48,015 nt of DNA from Pseudomonas izuensis (lineage in GTDB: Bacteria > Pseudomonadota > Gammaproteobacteria > Pseudomonadales > Pseudomonadaceae). Each line of letters begins with the position of its first letter. Position 1 is the stretch's first letter. The stretch spans positions 1 to 48,015 of the forward strand of contig NZ_WTFT01000057.1 in assembly GCF_009861505.1 (NCBI RefSeq), written 5' to 3'. The notes beneath the pieces were generated by a model. The model was not told the DNA's origin. It was given only the letters and a program-made list of their open reading frames with translations, and made no database searches. Positions 22,931 to 31,518 of the stretch are shown here, in pieces. The position numbers and the translations under genes are program-made.

Positions 22931-24037
22931 ATGTCCAAACTTCATTCCCCAGTTAAAGTCGGGCGGTTCACCTTCGCCCACCGCATTGTATTGGCACCGC
23001 TGACCCGCATGCGTGCCGAAGATGGCGCTCGTCCTGGCGCCCTGATGGTCGAGTACTACGCCCAGCGCGCTTCCGAAGGCGGTTTCCTGATCGGTGAAGC
23101 CACCATTGCCGCGCCAAACGGCAACGGCTATCTCGGCGCACCTGGCCTGTTCGACGACAGCCAGATCGTGGGCTGGAAACACGTCACCGACGCCGTGCAC
23201 GCCAAAGGCGGCAAGATTTTCCTGCAGCTTTATCATGCGGGTCGCCAATCCAATGTCGACGTGCAGCCTGCAGGCAGCATCCCCGTCGGCCCATCGGAAA
23301 TCCTGCACGGCGGCGTTGCTTACACCACCGAAGGTTGGGTACCCAATACCCCGAACCGCGCCCTGACCATCGAAGAGATCGCAGGCCTGGTAGAAAACTT
23401 CCGCACCGCCGCCGAACGCGGCGTGAAAGCCGGTTTTGACGGCGTGGAGCTGCATGGTGCCAACGGTTATTTGATCGACCAGTTCCTGCAGGACAACAGT
23501 AACAAGCGCACTGACTTTTACGGCGGCTCGTTCGAAAACCGCGCACGCTTCCTGCTGGAAGTGACCAACGCGCTGATTTCAGTGTGGGGTAGTGATCGCG
23601 TGGCGGTACGTGTCGGCCCGAGCGGCACCTGGGGTGACATGGGCGACAGCGATCCAGAAGGCCTGTTCACCTACGTCGCGCAACAACTGGCGCCGCTGAA
23701 CCTGGCTTACCTGCACCTGATCGAGCCGCGCATCCTGGGCAACATCGAGGACGAGAATGCCGACCCGGCGCCGGTCGCTGCCCAGCTGATGCGCAAACAC
23801 TACAAAGGCGTGATCATCGCCGCCGGTGGCTTTGACGGCGAATCCGCCGAGGCCATCATTCAGGCTGGCGACGCCGATCTGGTGGCCTTCGGTCGCCACT
23901 TCATCGCCAACCCGGACTTGCCGGAACGCCTGCGCCACAATCTGCCGCTGAACGCTTATGACCGTCCGACCTTTTTTGGTGGTACCGAGGTGGGTTACAC
24001 CGACTACGAGTTCTATAAAGAAGAAGCGATTGCGTAA
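22931..24037 (+). CDS. Old yellow enzyme family NADH:flavin oxidoreductase (NemA/XenB-like)
   Basis: A 368-residue TIM-barrel FMN enzyme. Diagnostic motifs are L-A-P-L-T-R-M-R near residue 21 (FMN binding), G-V-E-L-H-G-A-N-G-Y-L-I-D-Q-F with the substrate-anchoring His/Asn pair near 176-179, D-x-Y-G-G-S-x-E-N-R-A-R-F, and F-G-R-H-F-I-A-N-P-D-L near the end. Such enzymes reduce activated C=C bonds of enones, nitrate esters or nitroaromatics with NAD(P)H. The start is supported by CGAGGC before ATG 22931. It is followed by a strong terminator and then an MFS exporter, so it probably ends its own transcript. The 236-base gap before it holds no gene. Confidence 0.93.
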   Translation: MSKLHSPVKVGRFTFAHRIVLAPLTRMRAEDGARPGALMVEYYAQRASEGGFLIGEATIAAPNGNGYLGAPGLFDDSQIVGWKHVTDAVHAKGGKIFLQLYHAGRQSNVDVQPAGSIPVGPSEILHGGVAYTTEGWVPNTPNRALTIEEIAGLVENFRTAAERGVKAGFDGVELHGANGYLIDQFLQDNSNKRTDFYGGSFENRARFLLEVTNALISVWGSDRVAVRVGPSGTWGDMGDSDPEGLFTYVAQQLAPLNLAYLHLIEPRILGNIEDENADPAPVAAQLMRKHYKGVIIAAGGFDGESAEAIIQAGDADLVAFGRHFIANPDLPERLRHNLPLNAYDRPTFFGGTEVGYTDYEFYKEEAIA

Positions 24038-24082
24038 CGTCTTTCGCCAAGCTCGAGTTGCTTTAGCGCAGAGACCAAACGA

Positions 24083-24105
24083 AGCCCCCTCGCGGGGGCT
24101 TTTTT
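24083..24105 (+). terminator. Intrinsic terminator after the OYE gene
   Basis: AGCCCCC (24083-24089), loop TCGC, GGGGGCT (24094-24100), followed by a run of T to 24105. Confidence 0.93.
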
Positions 24106-24157
24106 ATGTGTACACGCGATCAACAGGGCGCCATCACTTTTCCACAGCTGGAATACC

Positions 24158-25369
24158 ATGAACTCAACCCAATTCATCAAAAGCAACCGGCCGCTGTATT
24201 GGTTGGCCTTAGGCACGTTTGCCGTCGGTACCGAAAGTTTCATGATCGCGGGCCTGCTTCCCGGAATGGCGACGGACCTTGGCGTTAGCGTTGCCATGGC
24301 GGGCCAGTTGGTCACTGTATTTGCTCTGGCCTATGCACTGAGTTCTCCAGTGCTGGCGGCGCTGTCCGGGAACCTGAACCGGCGCAGGCTGCTGATCGGT
24401 GCCATGGCGTTATTTGCGGTGGCCAATCTGCTGGCCTTCACGGCCAGTGGCTATTGGTCGTTGATGGCCGCGAGAGTGGTGCTGGCACTCGCGGCGGCAG
24501 TGTATGTACCCGGTGCGAACGCACTGGCCAGCGTGGTCGTGCCTCCTGAACAGCGTGGCCGCGCCATCGCAATTGTCAACGGTGGCCTGTCGCTCGCCAT
24601 TGCCCTGGGTGTTCCGGTGGGCACCGTGCTGGGGGCGGCAATGGGTTGGCGCGCTACGTTCGGCAGCGTCGCGATTATTGCCGCGTTGGCCGTTGCCGGT
24701 TTGCTGATAGGCCTTCCACGCGAGATAGGAACCGGACTCGCCACTGCCAGCCTGCGCCTGCGCATTTCCACTGCGGCTCAGCCTGCGGTTTTGCATACGC
24801 TGCTGATCACTACGTTGTGGGCGATGGCGAGCTACACCACTTACACTTATCTCGCTCCGCTTTTGGAAGCCACCACCTTCATAAATGGTCCGGCGATAGG
24901 CTTCGTGCTATTTGGCTGGGGTGTTTCTGCCGCAATCGGCCTGGCCATCAGCGGCCGGGCGGTTGACCGCAAAGGTCCGCGCGCAGTGATCCTGCCAGCG
25001 TTGGCAACATCCACTACCGCGTTCGTCGTCCTGTCGCTGGCGCCGCACTTTATCGACAAACAGTTCGCAGTTGTGCCGATAGTCCTCGCCATCGCTGCCT
25101 GGGGCGTGGCGCACTGGGCTTTTTATCCTGCCCAGCAAACCACGCTGGTGGGTGTGGCTGGCGTTGCGAGCGCGCCAGTGGTGTTGTCGCTCAACGCCTC
25201 CTTCATGTACCTCGGTTTCTCACTGGGTGCGGGTCTCGGCTCTCTGACATTGCACTACAGCTCATTGGCCAACCTTGGCTTTGTCAGTGCCCTCTGCGTA
25301 GCAACGGCCTTGACCTTGGCCTATACATCCGGCCGCCGACCCGCACCGCAACTTCAACCTTCAAATTAA
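24158..25369 (+). CDS. MFS transporter (DHA1-type efflux)
   Basis: A 403-residue, roughly 12-segment membrane protein (MNSTQFIKSNRPLYWLALGT). Segment 1 has F-A-V-G-T-E-S-F-M-I-A-G-L-L-P, the DHA1 hallmark; the loop after segment 2 has G-N-L-N-R-R-R-L-L-I-G. Segment 5 carries the antiporter-type G-x-x-x-G-x-P-x-G-T-x-L-G pattern. It should be a proton-coupled exporter of small molecules. It is a plus-strand gene between the OYE terminator and a bidirectional hairpin, so probably has its own promoter in the 52-base gap or receives read-through. Similar in type to the MFS gene at 18.3 kb but not closely alike. Confidence 0.88.
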   Translation: MNSTQFIKSNRPLYWLALGTFAVGTESFMIAGLLPGMATDLGVSVAMAGQLVTVFALAYALSSPVLAALSGNLNRRRLLIGAMALFAVANLLAFTASGYWSLMAARVVLALAAAVYVPGANALASVVVPPEQRGRAIAIVNGGLSLAIALGVPVGTVLGAAMGWRATFGSVAIIAALAVAGLLIGLPREIGTGLATASLRLRISTAAQPAVLHTLLITTLWAMASYTTYTYLAPLLEATTFINGPAIGFVLFGWGVSAAIGLAISGRAVDRKGPRAVILPALATSTTAFVVLSLAPHFIDKQFAVVPIVLAIAAWGVAHWAFYPAQQTTLVGVAGVASAPVVLSLNASFMYLGFSLGAGLGSLTLHYSSLANLGFVSALCVATALTLAYTSGRRPAPQLQPSN

Positions 25370-25406
25370 GTAATCTAAACGCTCAAAAAGTAGAGCTCCA
25401 AGAATG

Positions 25407-25435
25407 AATAACGGCGGCCAATGGCCGCCATTATT
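25407..25435. terminator. Bidirectional terminator hairpin
   Basis: GGCGGC-CAATG-GCCGCC (25413-25429, GGCGGCCA/TGGCCGCC arms) is flanked outside by AATAA and TTATT that can also pair. It lies between the convergent MFS and GlxA-type genes and can serve both strands. Confidence 0.8.
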
Positions 25436-25456
25436 CTGCTGCGAAAAAATTGAAGC

Positions 25457-26401
25457 TTATACGTCAGCGTTAGAGCCGAAGGTCCGGCGTAACGATTGCG
25501 GGGACTGACCATATACCCGCAGGAAGGCCCGGCGCATACGTTCGCGGTCGCCAAAGCCGGCCTCCGAGGCCACCGCTTCAAGCGTTAGACGCCCCTGTTC
25601 GATCATCAATCGGGCGGCCTCCAGGCGTAGATTTTCGATGGCCTTGGCGGGTGAGCTTCCGGTCTGCTCGCGAAAGCTTCGACTGAACTGCCGAGGGCTC
25701 AGGCACGCCGCATCCGCCAGGTCTTCTACGGAAAGGTCGCGGCGCAGGTTTTTTCGAGCGAAGTCCAGCGACTGCTGAATGCGGTCGGAGCTCGGACTCA
25801 GTTCCAGCATCGCCGAATGCTGGGATTGCCCACCCGCGCGGCGATGGTAAAGCACCAGCCGCTGCGAGACGGTTCGGGCCAGAGCGGCACCGTAATCCTT
25901 CTCGACCATACCGATGGTTAAATCGAGCGCAGCGGTCATGCCTGCCGAGGTCCAGATCTTTCCATCGATGATGAAGATGCGATCTTCTTCTACTTTTATT
26001 GCGGGATATCTATCGCGCATTTCCTTGGCACGAGCCCAGTGCACTGTGGCTCGGCGCCCATCGAGCAAACCGGACTCGGCAAGCGCGAAAGCACCGACGC
26101 ACAAAGCGCCTACCCGCCGTGAATTTGCATTGGCTTCAACCAGAAAGGAGTGAATACCGTCCGACGCCGAACTGCGATCCATTGCACCGCTGATCAAGAC
26201 GGTATCGAAATCAGTTTTGTTGAACTGCTGAGTATCAATCGACGTGAACAAGGAGCTGGCGACCAAGCCGCCATGCTCGGATAGCACACTGATGTCGTAG
26301 AGTTTTTCACCCGCGGCCAGGTTGGCAAACTCGAAAGCTGAAAGCGCAGCAAGGCTCATCACCTGAAAATCGGGCCGTACGATTAACGCCACACTTTGCA
26401 T
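25457..26401 (-). CDS. GlxA-type AraC family regulator (DJ-1/PfpI-like domain + HTH)
   Basis: A 314-residue regulator. The N-terminal DJ-1/PfpI-like domain (MQSVALIVRPDFQVMSLAAL to about residue 190) has G-A-L-C-V-G-A-F-A-L-A-E-S-G-L-L-D-G at the nucleophile elbow. The C-terminal AraC-type double HTH (about 215-310) shows S-P-R-Q-F-S-R-S-F-R and E-A-G-F-G-D-R-E-R-M-R-R-A-F. ATG 26401 follows GGGGG; the 64-codon extension upstream is not protein-like. GlxA-type regulators sense small metabolites, some nitrogenous. It is divergent from a degenerate SDR-like gene, its likely target or partner. Confidence 0.9.
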   Translation of the reverse strand: MQSVALIVRPDFQVMSLAALSAFEFANLAAGEKLYDISVLSEHGGLVASSLFTSIDTQQFNKTDFDTVLISGAMDRSSASDGIHSFLVEANANSRRVGALCVGAFALAESGLLDGRRATVHWARAKEMRDRYPAIKVEEDRIFIIDGKIWTSAGMTAALDLTIGMVEKDYGAALARTVSQRLVLYHRRAGGQSQHSAMLELSPSSDRIQQSLDFARKNLRRDLSVEDLADAACLSPRQFSRSFREQTGSSPAKAIENLRLEAARLMIEQGRLTLEAVASEAGFGDRERMRRAFLRVYGQSPQSLRRTFGSNADV

Positions 26402-26730
26402 AAAACCCCCATTCGCCCAGTTGAACACTGGCTTGACGCATGGATTCTGGTGACATGCGAAACGTAAGCATGCGCGAAAATCGCGGGACTGCAAGCAGAA
26501 CCGCGATTTCGAGGGGGTTAGCGTTTTGCGCCGGGCGCGGCGTCTTGCGGCCCGACGCAATGAAGACAGATTAAGCAGCCTGAACTCCGTCAATAGGTCG
26601 GAACACCAATACTTCCGGCCATAAACTTGACCAACCCTAGGCCGAAAATGATGGTTTTACGGCCTTTACCGACATACGGGCGCTCAATACTCTGGCCCTA
26701 TTTCATACACCCGCCTTTGGAGCAAACCGC

Positions 26731-27453
26731 ATGACTCATAAAGGCACGGCCGTTATAACCGGCGCTGGTACAGCAATAGGCACAGCTTTCGCCTACCGAC
26801 TGACTCAGCGGGGCTACGACTTGATTTTAATTGCGGTGGATCGGCCGCAATTAATGACGCTCGCTGCGGCGCTCACTGACTCCAGCGGACGATCGGTGGA
26901 AGTGCTGAATGCCGATTTGGCAGTGTCCGCCGAAATTGTCCGCATCGAGGCCCTGTTAAGCCTGGACGCCAGTATCACATTGCTCATCAACCATCACGAC
27001 ATCACTGAGGCGAATGAGATAGGGGCCTCAATTGCCTTGGGGATCACCGCTCCCGTACGCTTGTCTTACGCATTGGCAAATGGTTTCGTAAAGAGGGGCG
27101 CCGGAACGGTTATCAATCTGGTGCCCGTGTTCGAGGCGAGTTCCGGTGCTGCCATTGAGTCAGCGAATAGCGCTTTTTTGCTCTCGCTATCCCATGCGCT
27201 GCGGCAGCATTTCAATAAAGTTGCAGTACGTGTTCAAGCAATTTTGTATGCAGGTTCACAGCAGACCCAATATCAAAGCGCAGTGGCCATTGTGGATGCC
27301 GCGCTAGAGGATTTTGATTCTGGAGAAGCCATCTCGCTACCCAAGCTTGCCGATCGGGTGGTATGGAATAAATTCGAGGTTGCCCGGCTGGAATTGCTCA
27401 GTCGGGTAGCAGGGGGCCCCAATATCGTCTCACCTGCACGTCTGCTCCATTGA
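26731..27453 (+). CDS. SDR-fold protein lacking the catalytic Tyr and Lys
   Basis: A 240-residue protein of SDR type (MTHKGTAVITGAGTAIGTAF) with a cofactor loop T-G-A-G-T-A-I-G at 10-17. The NNAG motif reads N-H-H-D (87-90). The catalytic Ser region reads I-N-L-V-P-V, and the Y-x3-K site is replaced by E143-S-A-N-S147. So neither the catalytic Tyr nor Lys is present, although the frame is intact and the fold pattern is kept to the end. It may bind a nucleotide as a sensor or be a recently decayed enzyme. It is divergent from the GlxA-type regulator. Confidence 0.75.
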   Translation: MTHKGTAVITGAGTAIGTAFAYRLTQRGYDLILIAVDRPQLMTLAAALTDSSGRSVEVLNADLAVSAEIVRIEALLSLDASITLLINHHDITEANEIGASIALGITAPVRLSYALANGFVKRGAGTVINLVPVFEASSGAAIESANSAFLLSLSHALRQHFNKVAVRVQAILYAGSQQTQYQSAVAIVDAALEDFDSGEAISLPKLADRVVWNKFEVARLELLSRVAGGPNIVSPARLLH

Positions 27454-27758
27454 CCTGCGGTGGGTAGCGAGTGCGTGTCTCCCCGCTAAGTGATTGCAGG
27501 CATCCTCGTCCAAATAGAGCGGATATCCCGGCCATTTTAGTTCAGCAGCCGACAAGGACGACTACGCCTGTCTTCAGTCAGCTGGCCCAGCGACCACCTG
27601 GTGTCCTGTTCATCCTGCCTGCGTGGTATTGCTCCTGTGGATTAGGGTTACGTCACCTATTCGATAATACCCGCAAGCGCCTTCCCCTGCGTGTGAATCC
27701 CCAACCTGGGAGTCTATGTGTTGGGTTTCCTGTTGATCGTTTGCTTCGACCGTTTGTT
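27454..27758. other. Intergenic stretch without a convincing gene
   Basis: A 103-codon plus frame (27471-27782) is compositionally poor and has no ribosome site. Another frame gives a short hydrophobic string near 27715-27770. I see no reliable gene, repeat or RNA here, though a decayed membrane-protein tail is possible. Confidence 0.5.
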
Positions 27759-28838
27759 CTATTCGACCTTCAAGGCGCCTGACCCTGGCAAGTCCGTCAC
27801 CAGATCGACCCCCATCAGCCTCGCGGGTGTGTAGGTGCCGCCAGCCGGACGCACCTGCAACAGGTAATCGACCACGGTCAACGCACCGTAGATCGTCAAG
27901 CTGTAGACGTTCGCGGTATGCACGCGTGCCACTTTGCATTCTCCGCGAGCGTTACGGGCTTCGCCCCACACATAGGTGCCTTGATCTGCACGCTTTTCGT
28001 CATCCGGGCCGATCACCGTCTTGCCGATGCGTGCCTTGAGCAGCCTCTGCACGAACGACAAACCCAGTAGCGGACGGATGAAGTTGGCGAGCCTGGCGCC
28101 GCGAATCATGCCGGCAGAGCCCGGTATGAACACCTCGATGTTGGGAATGCCGGTGGTGTGCCAGGCCGTGGAAACGTCACCCCAGGGAATGGTCATCGCC
28201 AGCTTCTCGCCGTCGCCGAAGTCGATACGACGCACCTGATAGGCCAACGCAACAGACACGATTTTCCCGTCGCGACGAATCTTGCCGCCCTGCGCCATGC
28301 CTTCGATTGACGTCTTGGCAGTGCCAGGCGAAAAGCTGGAACGGGAATCAAAACCCAGCGCCAGATGCGTTGCATCCGGCAGCGCACGCTTGAGTGCAGC
28401 GGCGACACAGTCAGTGGGGATCACGTCGAAGCCGACGCCAGGGCAAATGACGACGCCCGCCGTTTGCGCACGTTCTTGCAGGGACTGGGCATGTTCGAAT
28501 ACGGCAATCTCGCCGGTGATATCCAGGTAGTGCGCATTGGTCCGCAAGCAAGCATCCATCATCGGTGCAGCGGTCGCCGAAAACGGCCCTGCGCAATGCA
28601 GAACCAGACCATGGCCCTTGATCTGGGCGAGCAATCGCGCCTCGTCATCCAGTCCGAAAACACGGGCTTCAAGACCCAGCTCCCGGGCCAGGGCCCCGAT
28701 CCTGTCGCGGCTGCGTCCCGCCAAAACCGGCCTGAGGCCGCGCTTGACGGCTTCGCGAGCGATTAGCTCGCCGGTATAACCATTGGCGCCATAGATCATC
28801 CATTTCATCTGCGTCACAGGGTTGTCTTGCTGACTCAT
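27759..28838 (-). CDS. Saccharopine dehydrogenase-like NAD(P)-binding oxidoreductase
   Basis: A 359-residue protein. After MSQQDNPVTQ the Rossmann start MIYGANGYTG is the trans-acting enoyl reductase/saccharopine-dehydrogenase-like signature, followed by LAGRSRD, the A-G-P-F loop near residue 93, H-Y-L-D-I-T-G-E near 114 and P-G-V-G-F-D-V-I-P-T-D near 144. Such proteins reduce or oxidise unidentified, often lipid-like substrates. A CAGGAGC site supports ATG 28838. A MerR-type promoter (28896-28926, minus strand) lies upstream, so it probably belongs to the regulon of the MerR gene at 31.1 kb. A second homologue is at 34264-35241. Confidence 0.85.
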   Translation of the reverse strand: MSQQDNPVTQMKWMIYGANGYTGELIAREAVKRGLRPVLAGRSRDRIGALARELGLEARVFGLDDEARLLAQIKGHGLVLHCAGPFSATAAPMMDACLRTNAHYLDITGEIAVFEHAQSLQERAQTAGVVICPGVGFDVIPTDCVAAALKRALPDATHLALGFDSRSSFSPGTAKTSIEGMAQGGKIRRDGKIVSVALAYQVRRIDFGDGEKLAMTIPWGDVSTAWHTTGIPNIEVFIPGSAGMIRGARLANFIRPLLGLSFVQRLLKARIGKTVIGPDDEKRADQGTYVWGEARNARGECKVARVHTANVYSLTIYGALTVVDYLLQVRPAGGTYTPARLMGVDLVTDLPGSGALKVE

Positions 28839-28895
28839 GCATTGCTCCTGACAGGATTGATGAAGTGCCTTATTGCCTTGCCCAATCAGCGTCAG

Positions 28896-28926
28896 ACGCT
28901 AACGTTGAAGTCAGGTTTAGAGTCAA
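28896..28926 (-). promoter_or_regulatory. MerR-type promoter/operator of the saccharopine-DH-like gene
   Basis: Minus strand: -35 TTGACT, 19-base spacer, -10 TAGCGT. The long spacer is diagnostic of MerR-controlled promoters. It aligns without gaps to the site at 29904-29934 (about 20 of 28 positions, with AACGTTA conserved). The predicted start is about 50 bases before ATG 28838. Confidence 0.6.
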
Positions 28927-28974
28927 GCAGAAGTGTGCCGGCGCCGGCGGCAAACGTTCAGAAGTGCAGGGGGG

Positions 28975-29005
28975 TTGACCTTAAAGAAAGGTTTAAGGTG
29001 AGCAT
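28975..29005 (+). promoter_or_regulatory. MerR-type operator of the PfpI-like gene
   Basis: TTGACC is followed by the perfect dyad ACCTTAAA-N6-TTTAAGGT (28978-28999). The -10 at the 19-base distance (GAGCAT) is poor. The first 12 bases are identical to the sites at 29904 and 31519. Confidence 0.65.
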
Positions 29006-29035
29006 GCACGGACATGCATGACTGTTGGAACCCTG

Positions 29036-29839
29036 ATGATGTTGAAGACCTTTCTTTCTTGTGCGTTGGTATTGATAGGCGGTGTTTTCATGACCTTTTC
29101 AAATGCTGAGCCGAACGCTTCCACCGCTATGGCGAAGGATCGCCAGATATTGGTGATCATGACCAATCACGCCAGTTATCCCTCACGAACCGACACCACG
29201 GGGCTGTGGCTGACCGAGCTGACGCATTTCACCGATGTGGTGGAAGCGGCCGGCTACACGACGGTTTTTGCCAGCCCCAAGGGTGGAGCGGTTCCTTTGG
29301 ACGAACGCAGCCTCGGTTGGCTCTATATGGACAAGGCCGCCCGTGAGCATTTGCAGTCACCGGCCTTTCGCGCTCGACTGAAAAACACGATACCGATTGC
29401 CGATATCGATCCGTCCCGATTCAGCGTCATCTATTTCACCGGGGGGCACGGTGTCATGTGGGACTTCCCCGCAAACCCGGACCTGCGTCGTGTCGCCGAA
29501 ACAATCTACAACCAGGGCGGCATCGTATCGGCCGTCTGCCATGGCGTAGCGGGACTGCTGGACCTGAAAGACGAGCAAGGCCGGCTGATCATCAACGGCA
29601 GAAACATCACCGGGTTCTCTGATCGCGAAGAGCTGTTTTCAGGCATGAAGCGTCAGGTTCCCTTCTTCCTGGAGGACAGGCTGGTGAGCCAAGGTGCGCG
29701 TTACCGCAAGGCCTGGCTGCCCTTCACGCCATTTGCCATCACCGATGGAAGGCTCGTGACGGGCCAAAACCCTCAATCGCCCAAGGCCGTGGCTGAAGCC
29801 GTCATGGCCTTGCTCTCCACCGGCAAGACAAATCGCTGA
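29036..29839 (+). CDS. Secreted DJ-1/PfpI family protein (Hsp31-like glyoxalase/amidotransferase fold)
   Basis: A 267-residue protein. The N-terminus MMLKTFLSCALVLIGGVFMT with cleavage near SNA-EP is a signal peptide, so the product is probably periplasmic. The DJ-1 superfamily core follows: a buried Glu in L-W-L-T-E-L, the strand I-Y-F-T-G-G-H-G and the nucleophile elbow A-V-C-H-G. This is the Hsp31/YhbO-like group, some of which act on methylglyoxal or as holdases. I prefer ATG 29036 to 29018, because the MerR-type promoter would place the transcript start only a few bases before 29018. It is a probable MerR target. Confidence 0.82.
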   Translation: MMLKTFLSCALVLIGGVFMTFSNAEPNASTAMAKDRQILVIMTNHASYPSRTDTTGLWLTELTHFTDVVEAAGYTTVFASPKGGAVPLDERSLGWLYMDKAAREHLQSPAFRARLKNTIPIADIDPSRFSVIYFTGGHGVMWDFPANPDLRRVAETIYNQGGIVSAVCHGVAGLLDLKDEQGRLIINGRNITGFSDREELFSGMKRQVPFFLEDRLVSQGARYRKAWLPFTPFAITDGRLVTGQNPQSPKAVAEAVMALLSTGKTNR

Positions 29840-29903
29840 ATCCTGGTCGATGGCACGCAAAAACAATCCTGCGAGTGAACTGAAAAATCTGTCTTTCCAG
29901 TGC

Positions 29904-29934
29904 TTGACCTTAAAGTTCAGTTTAACGTTAAGGT
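29904..29934 (+). promoter_or_regulatory. MerR-type promoter of the decarboxylase-like gene
   Basis: -35 TTGACC (29904-29909), 19-base spacer, -10 TAAGGT (29929-29934). The outer dyad ACCTTAA...TTAAGGT is centred in the spacer, the classical MerR geometry. Confidence 0.75.
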
Positions 29935-30008
29935 GATTTCAGGCAGGCCCCGGAAGCCGGCCCTGGCCGACGCCAACAAGCCGATGCAATCACCTGGAGA
30001 GAGACAGA

Positions 30009-31010
30009 TTGAAACTCGCAAGCGCCGTTTTAACAGGATTGCTGTTCAACACACTTGCCAACCACGCGTTGGCGCAGGTGCCTGAAATGCCCAGCCAGAC
30101 CGACACAGCCATGATCGATATCGCCGGTCACCCGGTGCCCGTCGTCAAGGGCGGTTTGTATGATCGCTTTCGCTCCAACCCTCCGTTGTCGGTGATTGCA
30201 GCAGAAGTGCCGGGCGTTGATTTGAGCTGGTTCAAAGGATTGGAGAAGAACAAGGTCGACATTGGCTTTGAGTCGTACTCCCCAAACTTTTACTACCAGA
30301 ACAGTCGCGTGACGGCTGTCTATACGGCAGATCTGGACAGGCTCCGGGCACTGATGCCGCCCGAAGTATTGGCCACCGTCCAGCCGCTGCAAATCTGGCC
30401 AGGTCGAGGCTTGATCGCGTTTACCGCGTACACCTATGAGCACTGTGATAACGACGCTTATAACGAAGTGGCTGTGTCGATCATCACCAACAAACCTGGC
30501 AAGGCCAATCTGGGCCCGTTCACGTTGATTGGCCAGTCGATGTCTGGAGATTTCTGGGGCTATGTGCTCAAGCTGCCGGTCAATACCGAGCTGGCGAGGG
30601 TTCGCGGTGTCGTCGGTTACAACCTGCCGAAATGGCTGACGGGCATTGACCGAAAAGAAGATGCCCGATCGGTGGTCTATGACATTACCGACAACCAGAC
30701 CGGCAAAGTGGACGTGTCCTTCAAAGCGAAGAAGCTCGACGACCTGTCCAGCGACGTCGATATCGTCACCAGCAGTTTCACCAATCTCGATCACCACGGC
30801 CAGCTGGCCTATGGGTATGCGGTTTCCCGCCAGCTCAGCCACGGCTCCAGCAGAAACGCGGATTCGGCAACCCTCACGCTGGGCGGCGGTAGCCTGTCGA
30901 ACTACATCCGCTCCTTGAAGCTGGGGAAAATGATGAAATACGAATACGTGCCGGCGTTCCAAAGTGCGCTCTACGCACCGAAACCGTTAGCGGCACTGGC
31001 CGCGCACTGA
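30009..31010 (+). CDS. Secreted acetoacetate decarboxylase-like (ADC fold) protein
   Basis: A 333-residue protein with TTG start (30009) and a GGAGAG site; the signal peptide MKLASAVLTGLLFNTLANHA ends near LAQ. The mature part has the acetoacetate-decarboxylase-like pattern: V-T-A-V-Y-T-A-D-L-D-R-L-R-A-L-M-P-P-E, then F-T-A-Y-T-Y, N-E-V-A-V-S-I, and W-G-Y-V-L-K-L-P-V-N-T with G-V-V-G-Y-N-L-P-K-W. Classical ADC uses a Schiff-base Lys and is cytoplasmic, whereas this version is exported, so its substrate may differ. The MerR-type promoter lies 75 bases upstream. It converges with the MerR gene across a terminator. Confidence 0.8.
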   Translation: MKLASAVLTGLLFNTLANHALAQVPEMPSQTDTAMIDIAGHPVPVVKGGLYDRFRSNPPLSVIAAEVPGVDLSWFKGLEKNKVDIGFESYSPNFYYQNSRVTAVYTADLDRLRALMPPEVLATVQPLQIWPGRGLIAFTAYTYEHCDNDAYNEVAVSIITNKPGKANLGPFTLIGQSMSGDFWGYVLKLPVNTELARVRGVVGYNLPKWLTGIDRKEDARSVVYDITDNQTGKVDVSFKAKKLDDLSSDVDIVTSSFTNLDHHGQLAYGYAVSRQLSHGSSRNADSATLTLGGGSLSNYIRSLKLGKMMKYEYVPAFQSALYAPKPLAALAAH

Positions 31011-31023
31011 TTCGACGACCCGG

Positions 31024-31054
31024 AAAAAACTGTCAGGCCTCACAAGCCTGACAG
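31024..31054 (-). terminator. Intrinsic terminator after the MerR gene
   Basis: CTGTCAGGC (31030-31038) pairs with GCCTGACAG (31046-31054), with a 7-base loop. On the minus strand six T (31029-31024) follow. It directly follows the MerR stop and also lies after the decarboxylase gene. Confidence 0.88.
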
Positions 31055-31055
31055 G

Positions 31056-31499
31056 TCACGCTTTACTTGCTCGGCCGCGTGGTGCTGGCGCCACACCTTC
31101 CTCGCGCAGACGATGCAACAACAACTGAGTGTTATCCACGCAACCCATGCCTTCCGGCTTGCTTTCAACGCCCTCGATCACCAGCAGCAGTTGCGCTTTA
31201 TTCTGCGCCAACCGTTGCTGGAGGATTTCGATTTCCTCGACCTTGCGCTTGAGCCCACTGAGCAACGCTTCCTGCTGCCAACCGTTCGCGTTCATCGGCA
31301 GTAATTGTCGGATTTCATCCAATGAAAAACCCGCCGCCTGGGCGCCCGTGATGATCTCCAGAACCCACTCCGTGTCGGGCGCGTAGTCCCGATACCCATT
31401 GGCTTTGCGCGCGACAGACTTGATCAGGCCGCTCGCTTCGTAAAAGCGGATGCGTGAAGGCGCCAGTCCGCTGATTTTCGCCAGTTCGCCTATTCTCAT
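31056..31499 (-). CDS. MerR family transcriptional regulator
   Basis: A 147-residue MerR regulator starting MRIGELAKISGLAPSRIRFY at 31499, after GGAGCGG; a longer frame to 31730 crosses the operator. The winged HTH covers residues 1-70 (G-L-I-K-S-V-A-R-K-A-N-G-Y-R-D-Y), and a long dimer helix follows. The C-terminal end has one Cys (GMGCVDN), so the multi-Cys metal sites of MerR/CueR are absent and an organic or redox inducer is more likely. It is divergent from the alpha/beta hydrolase. Four 31-base promoters of the same pattern within 3 kb make it the probable activator of four genes. Confidence 0.88.
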   Translation of the reverse strand: MRIGELAKISGLAPSRIRFYEASGLIKSVARKANGYRDYAPDTEWVLEIITGAQAAGFSLDEIRQLLPMNANGWQQEALLSGLKRKVEEIEILQQRLAQNKAQLLLVIEGVESKPEGMGCVDNTQLLLHRLREEGVAPAPRGRASKA

Positions 31500-31518
31500 A
31501 TTCCGCTCCGGAAAACCA

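Noticed and set aside
27471..27782. 103-codon plus frame after the degenerate SDR
   Set aside because: No ribosome site, low-quality composition, and it overlaps the 3' end of the oppositely oriented oxidoreductase gene.
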